The notes beneath the pieces were generated by a model, which ran no database searches, was not told where the DNA came from, and worked only from the letters and a program-made list of their open reading frames with translations. A program made the position numbers and the translations under genes. DNA of 64,000 nt. Origin: VXRD01 sp965232265 (GTDB lineage: Bacteria > Latescibacterota > UBA2968). The stretch is from assembly GCA_965232265.1 (NCBI GenBank), contig CBDDPH010000002.1:3658001-3722000 (forward strand). The letters run 5' to 3'. Positions 1 through 9,800 of the stretch are shown here, piece after piece; within the stretch, counting starts at the first letter, position 1; every line of letters begins with the position of its first letter.

Positions 1-1704
1 GTGAATCGATTTTAGACTGGCTTTGCTCAAATCGCCTTCGAGACAGGAAACGCTGATTTTGTAAGTACCCGGCCCGGAAAAGTTAATCCAGCCGATGGGA
101 AAACGCTGGTAGTTATGCGACGAATTTTGCTGATTTTGAATGTGTTCACCATTTTCAATCGCAACCCCCCAGACGAGACGCCCTTCACCTGAATAGGTGA
201 GATATACAATGTAGTCTCCAGGCGCAAGAACGTTGAGCGTCCAGGTCGCTTTGCCTTCAGGCGTCCATTTATGGACACGGCTGACGTGTTTCCATTCTCC
301 AAATTTTTCCATCCAGCGTTGATTTTCCAATGTGGCATTTTCAACGACCGCAGCTTCTGAAAAAATTTCGGTCTCTATTTCGGGATCAATTGCCCAGGTC
401 GAATCGGCTTTTGGTGTACCTTTGAGTTTGACTTCAAGGACTGAAACCAGGTTTTCGGGTGCCTGCGGCGATAGCTCAAAACAGGTCCACCCGTGTTTTT
501 TATCAAAACTGACAGGTGCAGACTGATCGCCATCGAGGAGGGATGCAGATTCAATTTCTGTTTTGAGGCCTGGCAAATAAAGTGTGCCAGAGGCAGGCCA
601 GTTGAAAATGCTGAGAAAGAGCGTGTTGTCTTTCACCGTCACATCTCCCCAGGGCAGGGCATGTTGCCAGGGCGATGCATCGGTACCATAGACGACCTGG
701 GGATAGCGCTTGATCCACTCGCCAGCAGCGCGTAACGTGCGGGCAGCTCTTTCGGGTATTGAACCGTCACCGCGGGGACCGATGTTGAGCATGTAAGTGC
801 CACCTCTGGCAACACAAGAGATCAGGCGGCGAAGAATTTCTCGGGGTGTTTTCCAGTATTCATCGTACCAGGCAAAAGCCCAGGAATCGTTGGTGGTATC
901 CACGCTTTCCCACATCCCTTCGACATTGGTGGTCGGCACATCCATATCACCCAGCGTCTGGTAGTCGCCCAGCCCGTGCCCGGCGCGGCCTGAAACGAGC
1001 GCATTGGGTTGATTTTTCCGCACGACTTCGATGAGTTGCTCAATGTACTTTTTGGGCATTCGTCCGGGTGTGTCAAACCAGATGAGTTCAATGGGGCCGT
1101 ACTGGCTGGTGATTTCTTCGACCTGTGGCAGGCATTTTTTGACAAAATAATCGTCGAAGGTAGCCGGGTTGCCATCGGCATCTGTGCCTGGGCCATTTGC
1201 ACCACCTGGAAAAGTCCAGTCCTGATTGTGAGAGTAGTAGAATCCAAATCCGAGACCGAGTTTTTTGCAGGCCCCGGCGAGTTCTTTCATGGGGTCGCGA
1301 TTAAATTGGGTGACTTCACCAATGTTAAAGTCGTTGCAGGCTGAGCGATACATGGCAAACCCATCGTGGTGTTTGCTGGTGATAATGATGTATTTCATGC
1401 CCGCGTCTTTGGCCAGTTGTGCTATTTCTGTTGCATCAAAATTGACTGGGTTAAAGGTTTTCGCCATTTCCATATATTCCGCAACCGGAATATTGGCCAT
1501 GCGCGGGTTCATGATCCATTCGCCAATGCCGTAATACGTTTTGCCCTCGACTTTGTTGGCAAGTTGAGCATACGGCCCCCAGTGGATAAACATGGCGTAA
1601 TTGCCATCATTAAAGAGTTGACCCCGTTCTGCATTTTCAGCGCGCAGTGCAATAACATCTTCGCCCCAAAGCGCGTCCATTTCCTGACTGTTGCCTTCCT
1701 GCAT
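1..1704 (-). CDS. alpha-L-fucosidase (GH29), 3' end beyond window
   Basis: Hydrolyses terminal alpha-L-fucose from glycans. The frame stays open from the ATG at 1704 to the left edge (568 codons, no stop), so the C-terminus is missing. Seen: an N-terminal GH29 TIM barrel with FIHWGPY (about 39-45) and SKHHDGFAMY (about 110-119), and the IWFD motif whose Asp211 matches the GH29 nucleophile. A beta-sandwich region follows (about 350-450), then a further C-terminal module (about 450-568) that may bind carbohydrate. No signal peptide is evident, so it may be cytoplasmic and act on imported oligosaccharides. The start has an AAGGAAAA-type ribosome-binding site. It is last in a minus-strand run after the isomerase-like and dioxygenase genes. 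Confidence 0.9.
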   Translation of the reverse strand, partial: MQEGNSQEMDALWGEDVIALRAENAERGQLFNDGNYAMFIHWGPYAQLANKVEGKTYYGIGEWIMNPRMANIPVAEYMEMAKTFNPVNFDATEIAQLAKDAGMKYIIITSKHHDGFAMYRSACNDFNIGEVTQFNRDPMKELAGACKKLGLGFGFYYSHNQDWTFPGGANGPGTDADGNPATFDDYFVKKCLPQVEEITSQYGPIELIWFDTPGRMPKKYIEQLIEVVRKNQPNALVSGRAGHGLGDYQTLGDMDVPTTNVEGMWESVDTTNDSWAFAWYDEYWKTPREILRRLISCVARGGTYMLNIGPRGDGSIPERAARTLRAAGEWIKRYPQVVYGTDASPWQHALPWGDVTVKDNTLFLSIFNWPASGTLYLPGLKTEIESASLLDGDQSAPVSFDKKHGWTCFELSPQAPENLVSVLEVKLKGTPKADSTWAIDPEIETEIFSEAAVVENATLENQRWMEKFGEWKHVSRVHKWTPEGKATWTLNVLAPGDYIVYLTYSGEGRLVWGVAIENGEHIQNQQNSSHNYQRFPIGWINFSGPGTYKISVSCLEGDLSKASLKSIH

Positions 1705-1787
1705 GGTTGTTTTCCTTTTCTGTTTTCTATTTGCGACGCCCTTCCGCACCCCAGAGTGGCGACTTTGGCTTTCATATTGTCAATCCC

Positions 1788-2621
1788 TTACTGGTGTGCT
1801 GCGGCGTGACGCCGGAGCATCGCAACACTTTCATCCACCTGATCTTCGGAAAGGCCGTGCAGAATGACCGACACGTCAAAGGAGAGCTTACAGAGCAACG
1901 ATACATAATGGGCATAATCGAGCTTGCCGGTACCAGCGGCGAGATGGCCGGCATCGCCACCGCGATCCAGATCTTTGCCATGGGCCATGGCAATGTGGTC
2001 GCCCAAAAGCTCGAAAGCCTCGTCCAGTACCTCTCTCATGCGAGACAGATCATCTTTGCCAAAAATGTTGGCGGCATCCATCACGACTTTCAGATTGGGG
2101 GAACCCATTTCATCAATCAGTTGCCGACTCTTATACACTGTGCTGGCAACGTTATTTATCTCTGGTTCAAACGCAAGGATCACGCCAGCCGCTTCGGCAA
2201 CCGGCAGCACCTGTTCCAGGGTATTGTGTAACACCCGCCAGGCTTCTTCCGTATCGTTATCCGGGTGCCAGCGCCACATGCTCTCCGGATCGCGCGATCC
2301 GGTACAGGTGGCAATCACCGAGGTCCCCATCGGGGCACACGCCGGGATGAGCAATTTGAGATGCCCGATAGCTTCCCGACGTTTTTCTTCATCGGGATGA
2401 ACCATATTGACCGTACCAGCCAGCGCAGCGATGACCATGCCGCGCTTTTCGACCTCCGCCCGAACCACAGGCGCCTTTGCGAGTTTATCAGATAGCGAAC
2501 CCGCCATATTCAGGGATCCCAAATTGAATTGCAGATGCCTGATGTCGTGCCTGAGTATGGCGTCCAGTGTTTCTTCCAGGGTTGGCCGAGCAATTTGACC
2601 TGACATAATTCCCACTTGCAT
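1788..2621 (-). CDS. sugar phosphate isomerase/epimerase-like TIM barrel
   Basis: 277 aa, the usual length for the xylose-isomerase-like/AP-endonuclease-2 TIM-barrel family, whose members isomerise or epimerise sugars using a divalent metal. Likely metal ligands are the Glu in LAFEPE, the Asp in VVMDAAN and the His in MAHGKD. The C-terminal ILHGL.ED pattern is also family-typical. The ATG at 2621 follows a clear GAGGAG. It lies 14 bp downstream of the dioxygenase gene and 83 bp upstream of the fucosidase, so the three are probably one transcript, perhaps for fucose or another deoxysugar. The true substrate cannot be read from the sequence. Confidence 0.85.
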   Translation of the reverse strand: MQVGIMSGQIARPTLEETLDAILRHDIRHLQFNLGSLNMAGSLSDKLAKAPVVRAEVEKRGMVIAALAGTVNMVHPDEEKRREAIGHLKLLIPACAPMGTSVIATCTGSRDPESMWRWHPDNDTEEAWRVLHNTLEQVLPVAEAAGVILAFEPEINNVASTVYKSRQLIDEMGSPNLKVVMDAANIFGKDDLSRMREVLDEAFELLGDHIAMAHGKDLDRGGDAGHLAAGTGKLDYAHYVSLLCKLSFDVSVILHGLSEDQVDESVAMLRRHAAAHQ

Positions 2622-2635
2622 AGTGTCTCCTCAGG

Positions 2636-3703
2636 TTATGAGCCAGCGATTGCTGGCTGATTCGTCAAAAGATCCGTTATTTCCCGCTTTTCCCTCGCGT
2701 TCAATTCGTTATAAACGGGACTCTCCACGAGATGTTTATAGGCGTTTCGGGTATCCGTCTTGGGCATCACACCCGGCACCTGGAACGATTGCAGCATGGC
2801 GGCTCTTTTCTGCTGACTGCGGTTGATACCCGCCCGATGCCACATTCTGGCATCGTAGAGAATGATGCTACCGCCGGGCGCTTCCACCACATCCGCTTCA
2901 GGACCGCTATAGGGCACACGCCCCTCTTGCGTATCGTTCCACTCCGGCGGTGGCGGTGTGGCGGCCAGATGCGAGCCAAGTTTGAATGCTGTCGCACCGC
3001 GAATTTTAGTGAAGTCGGACACGCAAACATTGCGCTGCATGGCCTTGACCGGTCCTTTGCGGTAGGCCATCTCGTCCCCACCGGTCGCCGCCGTATAGGG
3101 AAAATCAGAATGCCAACCACCGAGTTTGCTTTTGCCATCGTCCGGGGCCAGCACCCTAAAGCCCGGCGGATGCCCCAGGTGTAAATCCCGGGCCTGCATA
3201 TACTGCCTGGCCAGCCAGATGGAGACAGGCTCCGTGATCGCTCGTCCAACAGCGACACTCTGACAGACCTTGGGGATCTCGCTGTTCATCTCCAAATGTT
3301 CGTAACGATCTGTACCGGCGACGCGCTCCAGACCCTCCACGACTTCTGGCGACAGAACACAGGTCAGACACACCCAGCCTTCGCGTTGTAAATGCGCGAG
3401 ATATTCAGACGGCAGCTTCTCAGGACCATGGCTGACCGCGAATATCACCTCCTCCTCGCCGACCGGCAACACGCAGATCGTGTCATCGATTTCTACGGCG
3501 AGATGCACACCGGACACCACATGCCTCACACCATCCGCCGTGCGGTCCCAAATCACGCGGTCATCCCCCTCGTCAAACAAAGCGAGATCACCCCCGTCCT
3601 CCAGTCCAAGCATAGCACCGTCGGTCGCAATCAGAAGGACAAAGTGGTGCTTCGGTCGCTCGACCTTGACGACCCGTTCCTGAAAAAGTTGTTGTTCACT
3701 CAT
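2636..3703 (-). CDS. phytanoyl-CoA dioxygenase (PhyH)-family oxygenase with N-terminal extension
   Basis: Fe(II)/2-oxoglutarate-dependent oxygenase of the PhyH family; the substrate is unknown. The WHSDF motif supplies the metal-binding His198-x-Asp200. The distal His and the 2-oxoglutarate Arg are likely in the MWHRAGINRS segment. About 95 residues precede the usual PhyH start (YLAHLQREGW) and resemble nothing I recognise; they are rich in Asp, Glu and Val and may form a small beta domain. The ATG at 3703 is preferred because GAGG sits 9 nt upstream; an in-frame ATG at 3718 has its AGG too close. First gene of the minus-strand group with the isomerase-like protein and fucosidase. Confidence 0.8.
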   Translation of the reverse strand: MSEQQLFQERVVKVERPKHHFVLLIATDGAMLGLEDGGDLALFDEGDDRVIWDRTADGVRHVVSGVHLAVEIDDTICVLPVGEEEVIFAVSHGPEKLPSEYLAHLQREGWVCLTCVLSPEVVEGLERVAGTDRYEHLEMNSEIPKVCQSVAVGRAITEPVSIWLARQYMQARDLHLGHPPGFRVLAPDDGKSKLGGWHSDFPYTAATGGDEMAYRKGPVKAMQRNVCVSDFTKIRGATAFKLGSHLAATPPPPEWNDTQEGRVPYSGPEADVVEAPGGSIILYDARMWHRAGINRSQQKRAAMLQSFQVPGVMPKTDTRNAYKHLVESPVYNELNAREKREITDLLTNQPAIAGS

Positions 3704-3728
3704 CGTACAATTCCTCATCCTGATATGA

Positions 3729-4844
3729 TTATCTCAATCCATTCATATCATATCTCGACACAAAATCCCAGATCAAACGACTGGTATTAGAGCCATCGTA
3801 GCTAATATCAAACCAGACATGCCCTCCGTCAATAACCTTGTAATGTTCTACAGAAGTATTATTGTCTCCATCTGCATAAGAATAATGTTCTATTGTTACA
3901 CCCTGATCATGCATACGATTTACTATCGGAGCAGTACTGGTATTATTAAACCCTATCCAATAAGCGAGCACCTCATCAATTGATAATAACCCTGCACTTC
4001 CCCCACCATAAGGAACAACATAGTCTGATGTGCCGTGAATATTTATCATAGCCATAGGGTGTGAGGGGCCACAGTTGTTATATGTTTCCTCCATCATTGT
4101 TCCAGCAACAGAACCTATGGCTGCTATTTTATCACTGTGATAGCAAGCAAGTGCATAAGAAAAAAAAGCACCATTTGAGTAACCACAGGAATATACTCTT
4201 GCCGAATCAATGTTATAATTGGAACAAATTTTATCAATTAACGCTTCCACAAAGCCAAAGTCATCCGCATCACTTTTATTATTATCTGATTCTAAACCAG
4301 AATTCCAGTGCGGATCTCCACCGAGCAAGGTCCCTTGAGGATAAACCAGAATAAAATTTTCCATATCTGCCAGAGGCCGCATATCTGCATATTTTAAGTA
4401 CTGGTTTGCAATCCCACCATATCCGTGAAAATTAAGCATGAGTGGAACTTTTGAAGTTCCATCATAAGCCTCAGGCACGTATATAATATATTCTCTTGTT
4501 ATACCATTATGGAAAAGTGTTTGTGAAAATAAACCTGTCGTATTCGTACCACTACCATCGCCACCGCACGCTGTACCAAAGACCTCTACAAAAGCCAAAA
4601 AATCGGCTATATCAACGCGCCCACTACTGTCAAAATCCATCTGTAAATTGTAATTCGCATCCGCAGAACGGGTGCCAAAGACCTCTACAAAAGCCAGAAA
4701 ATCGGCTATATTAACGCGCCTATTGCCGTCAAAATCCCCAGGACACGCTGAAGTAGATGAAGGCACAGTCCCGCCTGTGATGAACAATAGGACCAACGTC
4801 AGCGCAATGGCGATAATGGCAAAAGTCGTAATGCGTTGATACAT
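3729..4844 (-). CDS. exported dockerin-like protein with CE1/PHB-depolymerase-type esterase domain
   Basis: 371 aa. Residues 5-25 form a hydrophobic export segment. Residues about 37-92 carry two dockerin/EF-hand-like repeats (DFDGNRRVNIADF and DFDSSGRVDIADF, each followed by LAFVEVFGT), expected to bind calcium. From about 110 there is an alpha/beta hydrolase of the LpqC/feruloyl-esterase/PHB-depolymerase group: LNFHGYGG oxyanion region, GYSNG with nucleophile Ser223, an Asp in HGTSDYVVPYGG and a terminal His in GGHVW. It probably removes acyl or feruloyl groups from polysaccharide, or cleaves polyesters, outside the cell. The ATG at 4844 lies at the start of the export segment; a longer frame to 4904 adds residues that spoil it. 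Its first 280 bp recur at 6565-6843. Confidence 0.85.
   Translation of the reverse strand: MYQRITTFAIIAIALTLVLLFITGGTVPSSTSACPGDFDGNRRVNIADFLAFVEVFGTRSADANYNLQMDFDSSGRVDIADFLAFVEVFGTACGGDGSGTNTTGLFSQTLFHNGITREYIIYVPEAYDGTSKVPLMLNFHGYGGIANQYLKYADMRPLADMENFILVYPQGTLLGGDPHWNSGLESDNNKSDADDFGFVEALIDKICSNYNIDSARVYSCGYSNGAFFSYALACYHSDKIAAIGSVAGTMMEETYNNCGPSHPMAMINIHGTSDYVVPYGGGSAGLLSIDEVLAYWIGFNNTSTAPIVNRMHDQGVTIEHYSYADGDNNTSVEHYKVIDGGHVWFDISYDGSNTSRLIWDFVSRYDMNGLR
4566..4844 (-). repeat. export/dockerin module, copy 1 of a direct repeat
   Basis: The signal segment and two dockerin repeats of the esterase gene recur almost base for base at 6565-6843, offset by 1999 bp and in the same orientation. 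Only scattered substitutions separate the copies, for example N versus D in RRVNIAD. The copies diverge just upstream of the start codon, so the duplication covers coding sequence rather than a promoter. Confidence 0.9.
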
Positions 4845-4970
4845 GGGATTCTCTAAGAAATATCTTCCTGATAAATCGGCTGCAAAATAGACGGTTATGT
4901 ACAAAATGCAAAGTGCAAAAAAGGGTTGAGGTATCGAGTGACCCGCCCATAATGGCTAATTATTAAAAAA

Positions 4971-5003
4971 ATGTTGACATATATGCAACATTTGATTTAT
5001 TTA
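4971..5003 (+). promoter_or_regulatory. probable promoter with overlapping inverted repeat, upstream of the siderophore-interacting gene
   Basis: TTGACA at 4974-4979 is a perfect -35 box. A weaker -10 (TATTTA, 4998-5003) follows 18 nt later. The -35 lies inside an inverted repeat, ATGTTG (4971-4976) and CAACAT (4986-4991), around a CATATATG core. A repressor bound there would block RNA polymerase. Because the gene handles iron-siderophores, a metalloregulator is plausible, but the repeat is not a standard Fur box. Confidence 0.45.
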
Positions 5004-5098
5004 CTGGGCGAGTGTTTTACAAGCAAAACAATTTTATAGTTCGCCAAACAAAAAGACCACTACCAAACCACGAGACAATAAAGAAAAGAGGCAATCCC

Positions 5099-5893
5099 AT
5101 GTATGGAGAAGTGCGAAGCACCGAGCGCCTGACCCCGTCGATGACGCGCGTCGTGTTGGGCGGCGGCGACCTGGACGAGTTCGTCTCCTCCCCCTATACA
5201 GACCAGTACATCAACGCTCAGTTCATCCCTCTCGGAGCGCCCTACACGGCACCGTTCGACCCAGATGACCTGGAAGCAATCGACGCCGAACACCAACCCC
5301 GAGCCCGCCGGTACACAGTGCGCCGATGGGACGACGACCAGCGGGAACTCACCATCGACTTCGTCACCCACGGCGACCACGGCTACGCTGGCCCCTGGGC
5401 ACAACAAGCCCAGCCTGGTGACTGCCTTCAATTCAAGGGTCCGGGCGGTGCGTACGCTCCTGATCCCGATGCGGCGTGGCACCTCATGGCGGGCGACGAG
5501 AGCGCATTGCCAGCCATTGGCGCATCACTGGAGGCACTCGCACCGGGCGCTCGCGCGGTGGTATTGGTGGTAGTTGACGGTCCCGATGACGAAATGGCGC
5601 TCACCACGCCTGGCGATGTCAGCATCACATATTTGCATCGGCGGAATGCCGAGAATCCCGCAGTGCTGCTACCCGACGCGGTTGCTGGCCTGGATTTCTC
5701 TCCAGGGCCGGTAGATGTGTTCGTCCACGGGGAAGCAGGCGAAGTCCGAGCTGTGCGCATGCACCTGTTGTCCAAACGCGGAATCGATAAGAAAAAGGCC
5801 TCGATCTCCCCGTATTGGCGACGCACGATGACCGACGAGGAGTGGCGGATCATCAAATCCTCCTGGTTGGCCGACCAGGAGGGCGACACCTGA
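5099..5893 (+). CDS. siderophore-interacting protein (FAD/NAD(P)H ferric-siderophore reductase)
   Basis: 264 aa, the usual length. This cytoplasmic flavoprotein family reduces imported ferric siderophores to release iron. Seen: an N-terminal FAD-binding barrel with RYTVR at 71-75, a second domain with GDESALPAIGASLE (the family's signature after the barrel), and the typical C-terminal YWRR (239-242) followed by TDEEW. The ATG at 5099 follows AAGAGG; a longer open frame from 5012 has no ribosome-binding site and adds an unrelated lysine-rich head. It is GC-rich and reads like actinobacterial members, so transfer is possible. No siderophore receptor or ABC importer is nearby. It converges with the chimeric KatG gene across a strong hairpin. 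Confidence 0.9.
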   Translation: MYGEVRSTERLTPSMTRVVLGGGDLDEFVSSPYTDQYINAQFIPLGAPYTAPFDPDDLEAIDAEHQPRARRYTVRRWDDDQRELTIDFVTHGDHGYAGPWAQQAQPGDCLQFKGPGGAYAPDPDAAWHLMAGDESALPAIGASLEALAPGARAVVLVVVDGPDDEMALTTPGDVSITYLHRRNAENPAVLLPDAVAGLDFSPGPVDVFVHGEAGEVRAVRMHLLSKRGIDKKKASISPYWRRTMTDEEWRIIKSSWLADQEGDT

Positions 5894-5923
5894 GCCGCTG
5901 ACAGAACTAACCATTACTCAAAA

Positions 5924-5946
5924 GGGGGCGCGATTATCGCGCCCCC
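5924..5946. terminator. bidirectional rho-independent terminator
   Basis: A perfect 10-bp GC-rich stem (5924-5933 with 5937-5946) closes a TTA loop between two convergent genes. On the minus strand it is followed by TTTT; on the plus strand by a pyrimidine-rich TCTCTC. It probably ends transcription from both sides. Confidence 0.8.
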
Positions 5947-5985
5947 TCTCTCGTGGTGTTTCCTGAGCTTCGTTACGAGCACCCG

Positions 5986-6564
5986 TTACGCCAGGTCAAA
6001 GCGGTCGAGATTCATCACCTTGTCCCACGCGGCGATGAAGTCGCGCACGAACACATCCTGCACATCGTCGCATCCATAAACTTCCGCGTAGGCGCGGAGT
6101 TCGGAGTTTGAACCGAATACCAGATCTACCCTCGTACCAGTCCACTTGCGTTCACCGGTCAGACCATCGCGTCCCTCGAACACATCCTGCGCTGCGGAGG
6201 TCGCGTGCCACTCGGTGTTCATATCGAGCAGATTCACGAAGAAGTCATTGGACAACGTCCCCGGTCGATCGGTGAACACGCCGTGCTCAGACTGCCCGGT
6301 ATTCGCATTCAACACGCGCATACCGCCAACGAGCGCCGTCATCTCAGGCGCGGTGAGCGTCAGCATGCATGCCCGCTCCACCAGCAAATCCTCCGGCTTC
6401 CCCTCCTGCCCTGCCTGGAGGTAGTTGCGGAATCCGTCTGCGGTGGGTTCGAGCACGGCAAACGACTCCTCATCCGTCCACTCCTGCGCCGCGTCCGTGC
6501 GCCCCGGTGCAAAGGGAACCCGCACGTCGTGACCGGCGTTTTGGGCCGCCTGCTCAACGCCGGC
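5986..6564 (-). repeat. katG 3'-end duplicate
   Basis: About 579 bp nearly identical to 15127-15705 (offset 9141 bp, same orientation). Similarity starts at the stop codon and ends at the joint with the dockerin module near 6564/6565, where the two parents share a short TGCG/TGTGCG-like stretch. The low divergence suggests a recent copy or ongoing gene conversion. Confidence 0.88.
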
Positions 6565-6843
6565 GCACGCTGTACCAAAGACCTCTACAAAAGCCAAAAA
6601 ATCGGCTATATCAACGCGCCCACTACTGTCAAAATCCATCTGTAAATTGTAATTCGCATCCGCAGAACGGGTGCCAAAGACCTCTACAAAAGCCAGAAAA
6701 TCGGCTATATCAACGCGCCTATTGCCGTCAAAATCCCCAGGACACGCTGAAGTAGTTGAAGGCACAGTCCCACCTGTGATGAACAACAGGACCAACGTCA
6801 GCGCAATGGCAACGATGGCAAAAGTCGTAATGCGTTGACACAT
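5986..6843 (-). CDS. chimeric protein: export/dockerin module fused to KatG C-terminal domain
   Basis: 285 aa. Residues 1-93 copy the esterase's hydrophobic export segment and two dockerin repeats. From CAGVEQAAQ (about 92) to the end it is nearly identical to the last 190 residues of the full katG at 15127-17259, with only a few changes (such as AQNAGHDVRVP for AQAAGHDVQVP). It has the KatG C-terminal domain only, without the haem domain, proximal or distal His, or the Met-Tyr-Trp adduct, so it cannot be a catalase. The frame is open and in phase across the joint and ends at a TAA. Whether it is made and what it does is unknown; it may simply be a by-product of duplication. Confidence 0.8.
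   Translation of the reverse strand: MCQRITTFAIVAIALTLVLLFITGGTVPSTTSACPGDFDGNRRVDIADFLAFVEVFGTRSADANYNLQMDFDSSGRVDIADFLAFVEVFGTACAGVEQAAQNAGHDVRVPFAPGRTDAAQEWTDEESFAVLEPTADGFRNYLQAGQEGKPEDLLVERACMLTLTAPEMTALVGGMRVLNANTGQSEHGVFTDRPGTLSNDFFVNLLDMNTEWHATSAAQDVFEGRDGLTGERKWTGTRVDLVFGSNSELRAYAEVYGCDDVQDVFVRDFIAAWDKVMNLDRFDLA
6565..6843 (-). repeat. export/dockerin module, copy 2 of a direct repeat
   Basis: Second copy of the 4566-4844 segment, now heading the KatG chimera. It keeps the start codon, hydrophobic segment and both calcium-loop repeats. Confidence 0.9.
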
Positions 6844-6852
6844 AGGGTTCTT

Positions 6853-9800
6853 CTATTTTGCGTGCCCAATGAGGCGGTAGAAGGCGTTGATGAGGTCTTC
6901 GAGAATATTGTAGCTGATGGGGACGAGCAAGAGGGTGATGATGGTCGCAAAGAGAACGCCAAAACCGAGGGATATCGCCATCGGCACCAGGAATTGCGCC
7001 TGAAGGCTTTTTTCCAACAGCAGAGGCGTGAGGCCGAGAAATGTCGTGACGGAGGTCAAGAGAATGGGGCGAAAACGCACAGCACCGGCTTCTCGGAGGG
7101 CATCGGAAAGTGCGTGGCCTTTTTCGCGTTGTTTGTTGATAAAATCGACCATGACCAGACTGTCATTGACGACGATGCCTGTAAGTGCAACGATGCCAAA
7201 TACAGAGAATATCGAGAGATTAAATCCGAGCGCGACATGCCCCCAGACCGCGCCCACGATACCAAAGGGAATGGCGCCCATCACAATGAGGGGTTGGAGA
7301 TAGGATTTGAAGGGAATGGCGAGCAAAATATAAATGACCAGTAAGGCGATCACAAAGCTGTTGCCCAGTCCCTGCAACATTTCGGTCTGTTCTCGTTGCT
7401 CGCCTTCAAAATCGTAGCGCACGCGGGGGTGGTCTGCCAGTATTTGAGGCAAGACAGTGCGGGTGCATTCGGCGATGATCTCGTTGGCATTGCCGATGCT
7501 TATATCGACATCGGCAGTGACATTGATAACGCGCTGGCGGTCGGCGCGGCGGATGGATGCGTAGCCTCGACCGAGTTCGGCTTTGGCGGCGATTGAAAAG
7601 GGCACTTCGCCACCGCTGGGTGTGCGAATACGCATGTCTTCGAGGTTGCCCAAGGAGCGTCGCTCTGATTTGGGATAACGCACCATCACGCGGATGTCGT
7701 CTCGTCCGCGCTGAATGCGCTGTGCTTCTTCACCGTAAAACGCCTGTCTGACCTGACGCGCGAGGTCGGCCAATGTGATGCCCAGGGTTTCGGCTTGTCG
7801 GGTGAGGGAGAGTTTCACTTCCTCTTTCCCCGGGCGAAAGGAATCGGCGATGTCAAAGACACCGGGATAGTCGCGCAACGCGCTTTTGAATTTTTCGGCG
7901 ACTTCGCGCAATTCGCCGTAGTCGGGGCCTGAAAACTGGATATTGATGGCATCCCCGGTTAAAATTAGCGAGGATGAGTAAGTCAGTTCGACCGCGTCGG
8001 GAATAGCGCCGGTGAGTTCGCGCCAGCGGTTGGCAATTTCCTCACTGCCGATGTTGCGATTTTCTGAAGGCACGAGTTCAATATTGACTTCGCCCAGATG
8101 TGCCAATGAAAATATGGAACTAGCCCCAAAGTTCTGGTTTTGTATTGCGCGAAAGGGTTGTTCACCTGCGGTTGCGAGAATATGGCGAAATACCGAACCC
8201 GAATTTTCACCTTCGATTTCCCGTTGGAGTTGGCGCGCTGACGCCTCCAAGCGACGCACTGCGGTCTCTGTCACCTCGACAGGTGTGCCCTGAGGCATGG
8301 TGAGCAAGGCCACGATATTGTCGGCCTCGATGTTGGGAAAAAAGACGAACTTGATCCACCCGCCGCCAACGAGGCCCACGGTGAGAAAGAGCGTGGCAAC
8401 ACCCCCTGCGAGGGTCAAATAACGCCACTGAAGCGCCCATTCGAGAAAGGGACGATAATAGCGGTCAACAGCGGTGAGCAAACCATCGCCCACGCCATTT
8501 TGAATGCGTTGCCACAGGGTGATAATCGCGTGTCTGCGCGGGGGATCGCTGTCTTTTTTGGGCTCTATTTTGGCATGCGCGAGGTGCGCTGGCAAAATAA
8601 AGAGCGATTCGATGAGTGAAAAGATGAGGGTGAGAATGACAATCATGGGAATGATACTCAGGATTGTCCCCGTGCTGCCTTCAACGGTGAGCAGGGGAGA
8701 GAAGGCGGCAATAGATGTGAGGATCGCAAAAATGACGGGAACATAGACTTCTTGTGCGCCATCTATAGCTGCGTGCAAGCCGCGTTTGCCCATCTGATAA
8801 TGGCGATAGATGTTTTCGCCAACGATGACCGCATCATCTACGACAATGCCGAGCACCACGATGAATGCAAAGAGGGAGATCATGTTGATGGAGAGGTCGA
8901 AGAAGGGCATCAGGCCGATTGCGCCGAGAAATGAGATGGGAATGCCGAGGGCAACCCAGAAGGCGAGTCGCAAACGCAAGAACATCGTCAGCGCGATAAA
9001 GACGAGGATAAAACCCAGTTGACCATTGTGCAGCATGAGTTCCAGGCGGTCGTTTAAGATGCGAGAAGAGTCTGCCCAAACGGTGAGTTTAATGCCATCG
9101 GGCATGCGTCGTTGCGTTTCACGGATATAGGCTGTGACTTTTTCGGTGATGTCCAGGGTATTTTGATCGCCCACGCGATAAACCTGGACAATGACAGTGG
9201 GTTCTGCATCAAATTGGGCAGATTGATCCGTTTCGGCAAACCCGTCGATAACTGTGGCGACATCGCCCAGGCGAAGGTGCGTGCCATCGGGACGAGAGCG
9301 CAAGACGAGCGATTCAAATTCTTTGCCGCGATATGCCTGTCCTTTGGTACGCAATAGGATTTCGCCGCCCTGTGTTCGAATGCCGCCGCCGGGCAGGTCG
9401 ATCGAGAAACGCCTCACGGCCATGGCGATTTCGCTAAAGGTGAGGTCGTAACGTCTCAGGTCATTTTCCGAGACTTCGATGGCGATTTCGTAAGGGCGCG
9501 TGCTGACGAGATCTACTTGTGTGATGCCGGGAAGGGTTGCAATGTCGTCTCTGACTTGCTCGCCAATTATTTTCAGGGTTTTTTCATCTGTCGGTCCTGA
9601 GATGGCAACGTTGATGACTTGGCGGCGATTGGTGATTTCTCGAATGACGGGTTTTTCCGTTTCCACAGGAAATGTGGTGATGGCATCGACGCGGGCTTTG
9701 ACGTCGTCGAGCAGTTTGCGTATATCAGCACCCGGCTCGACTTCGATGTTGACAGAACCGCTGTTCTCCGATGCCGTGGAGGTGATGCGCTCGATGCCGT

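Noticed and set aside
4566..4740. Short, similar repeats that could be taken for a CRISPR array
   Set aside because: They are the coding repeats of two dockerin-like motifs (ADFLAFVEVFGT twice). There are only two units, they keep frame, and no cas genes are near.
5012..5098. N-terminal extension of the siderophore-interacting gene
   Set aside because: It lacks a ribosome-binding site, while AAGAGG precedes the ATG at 5099 and family members start there.
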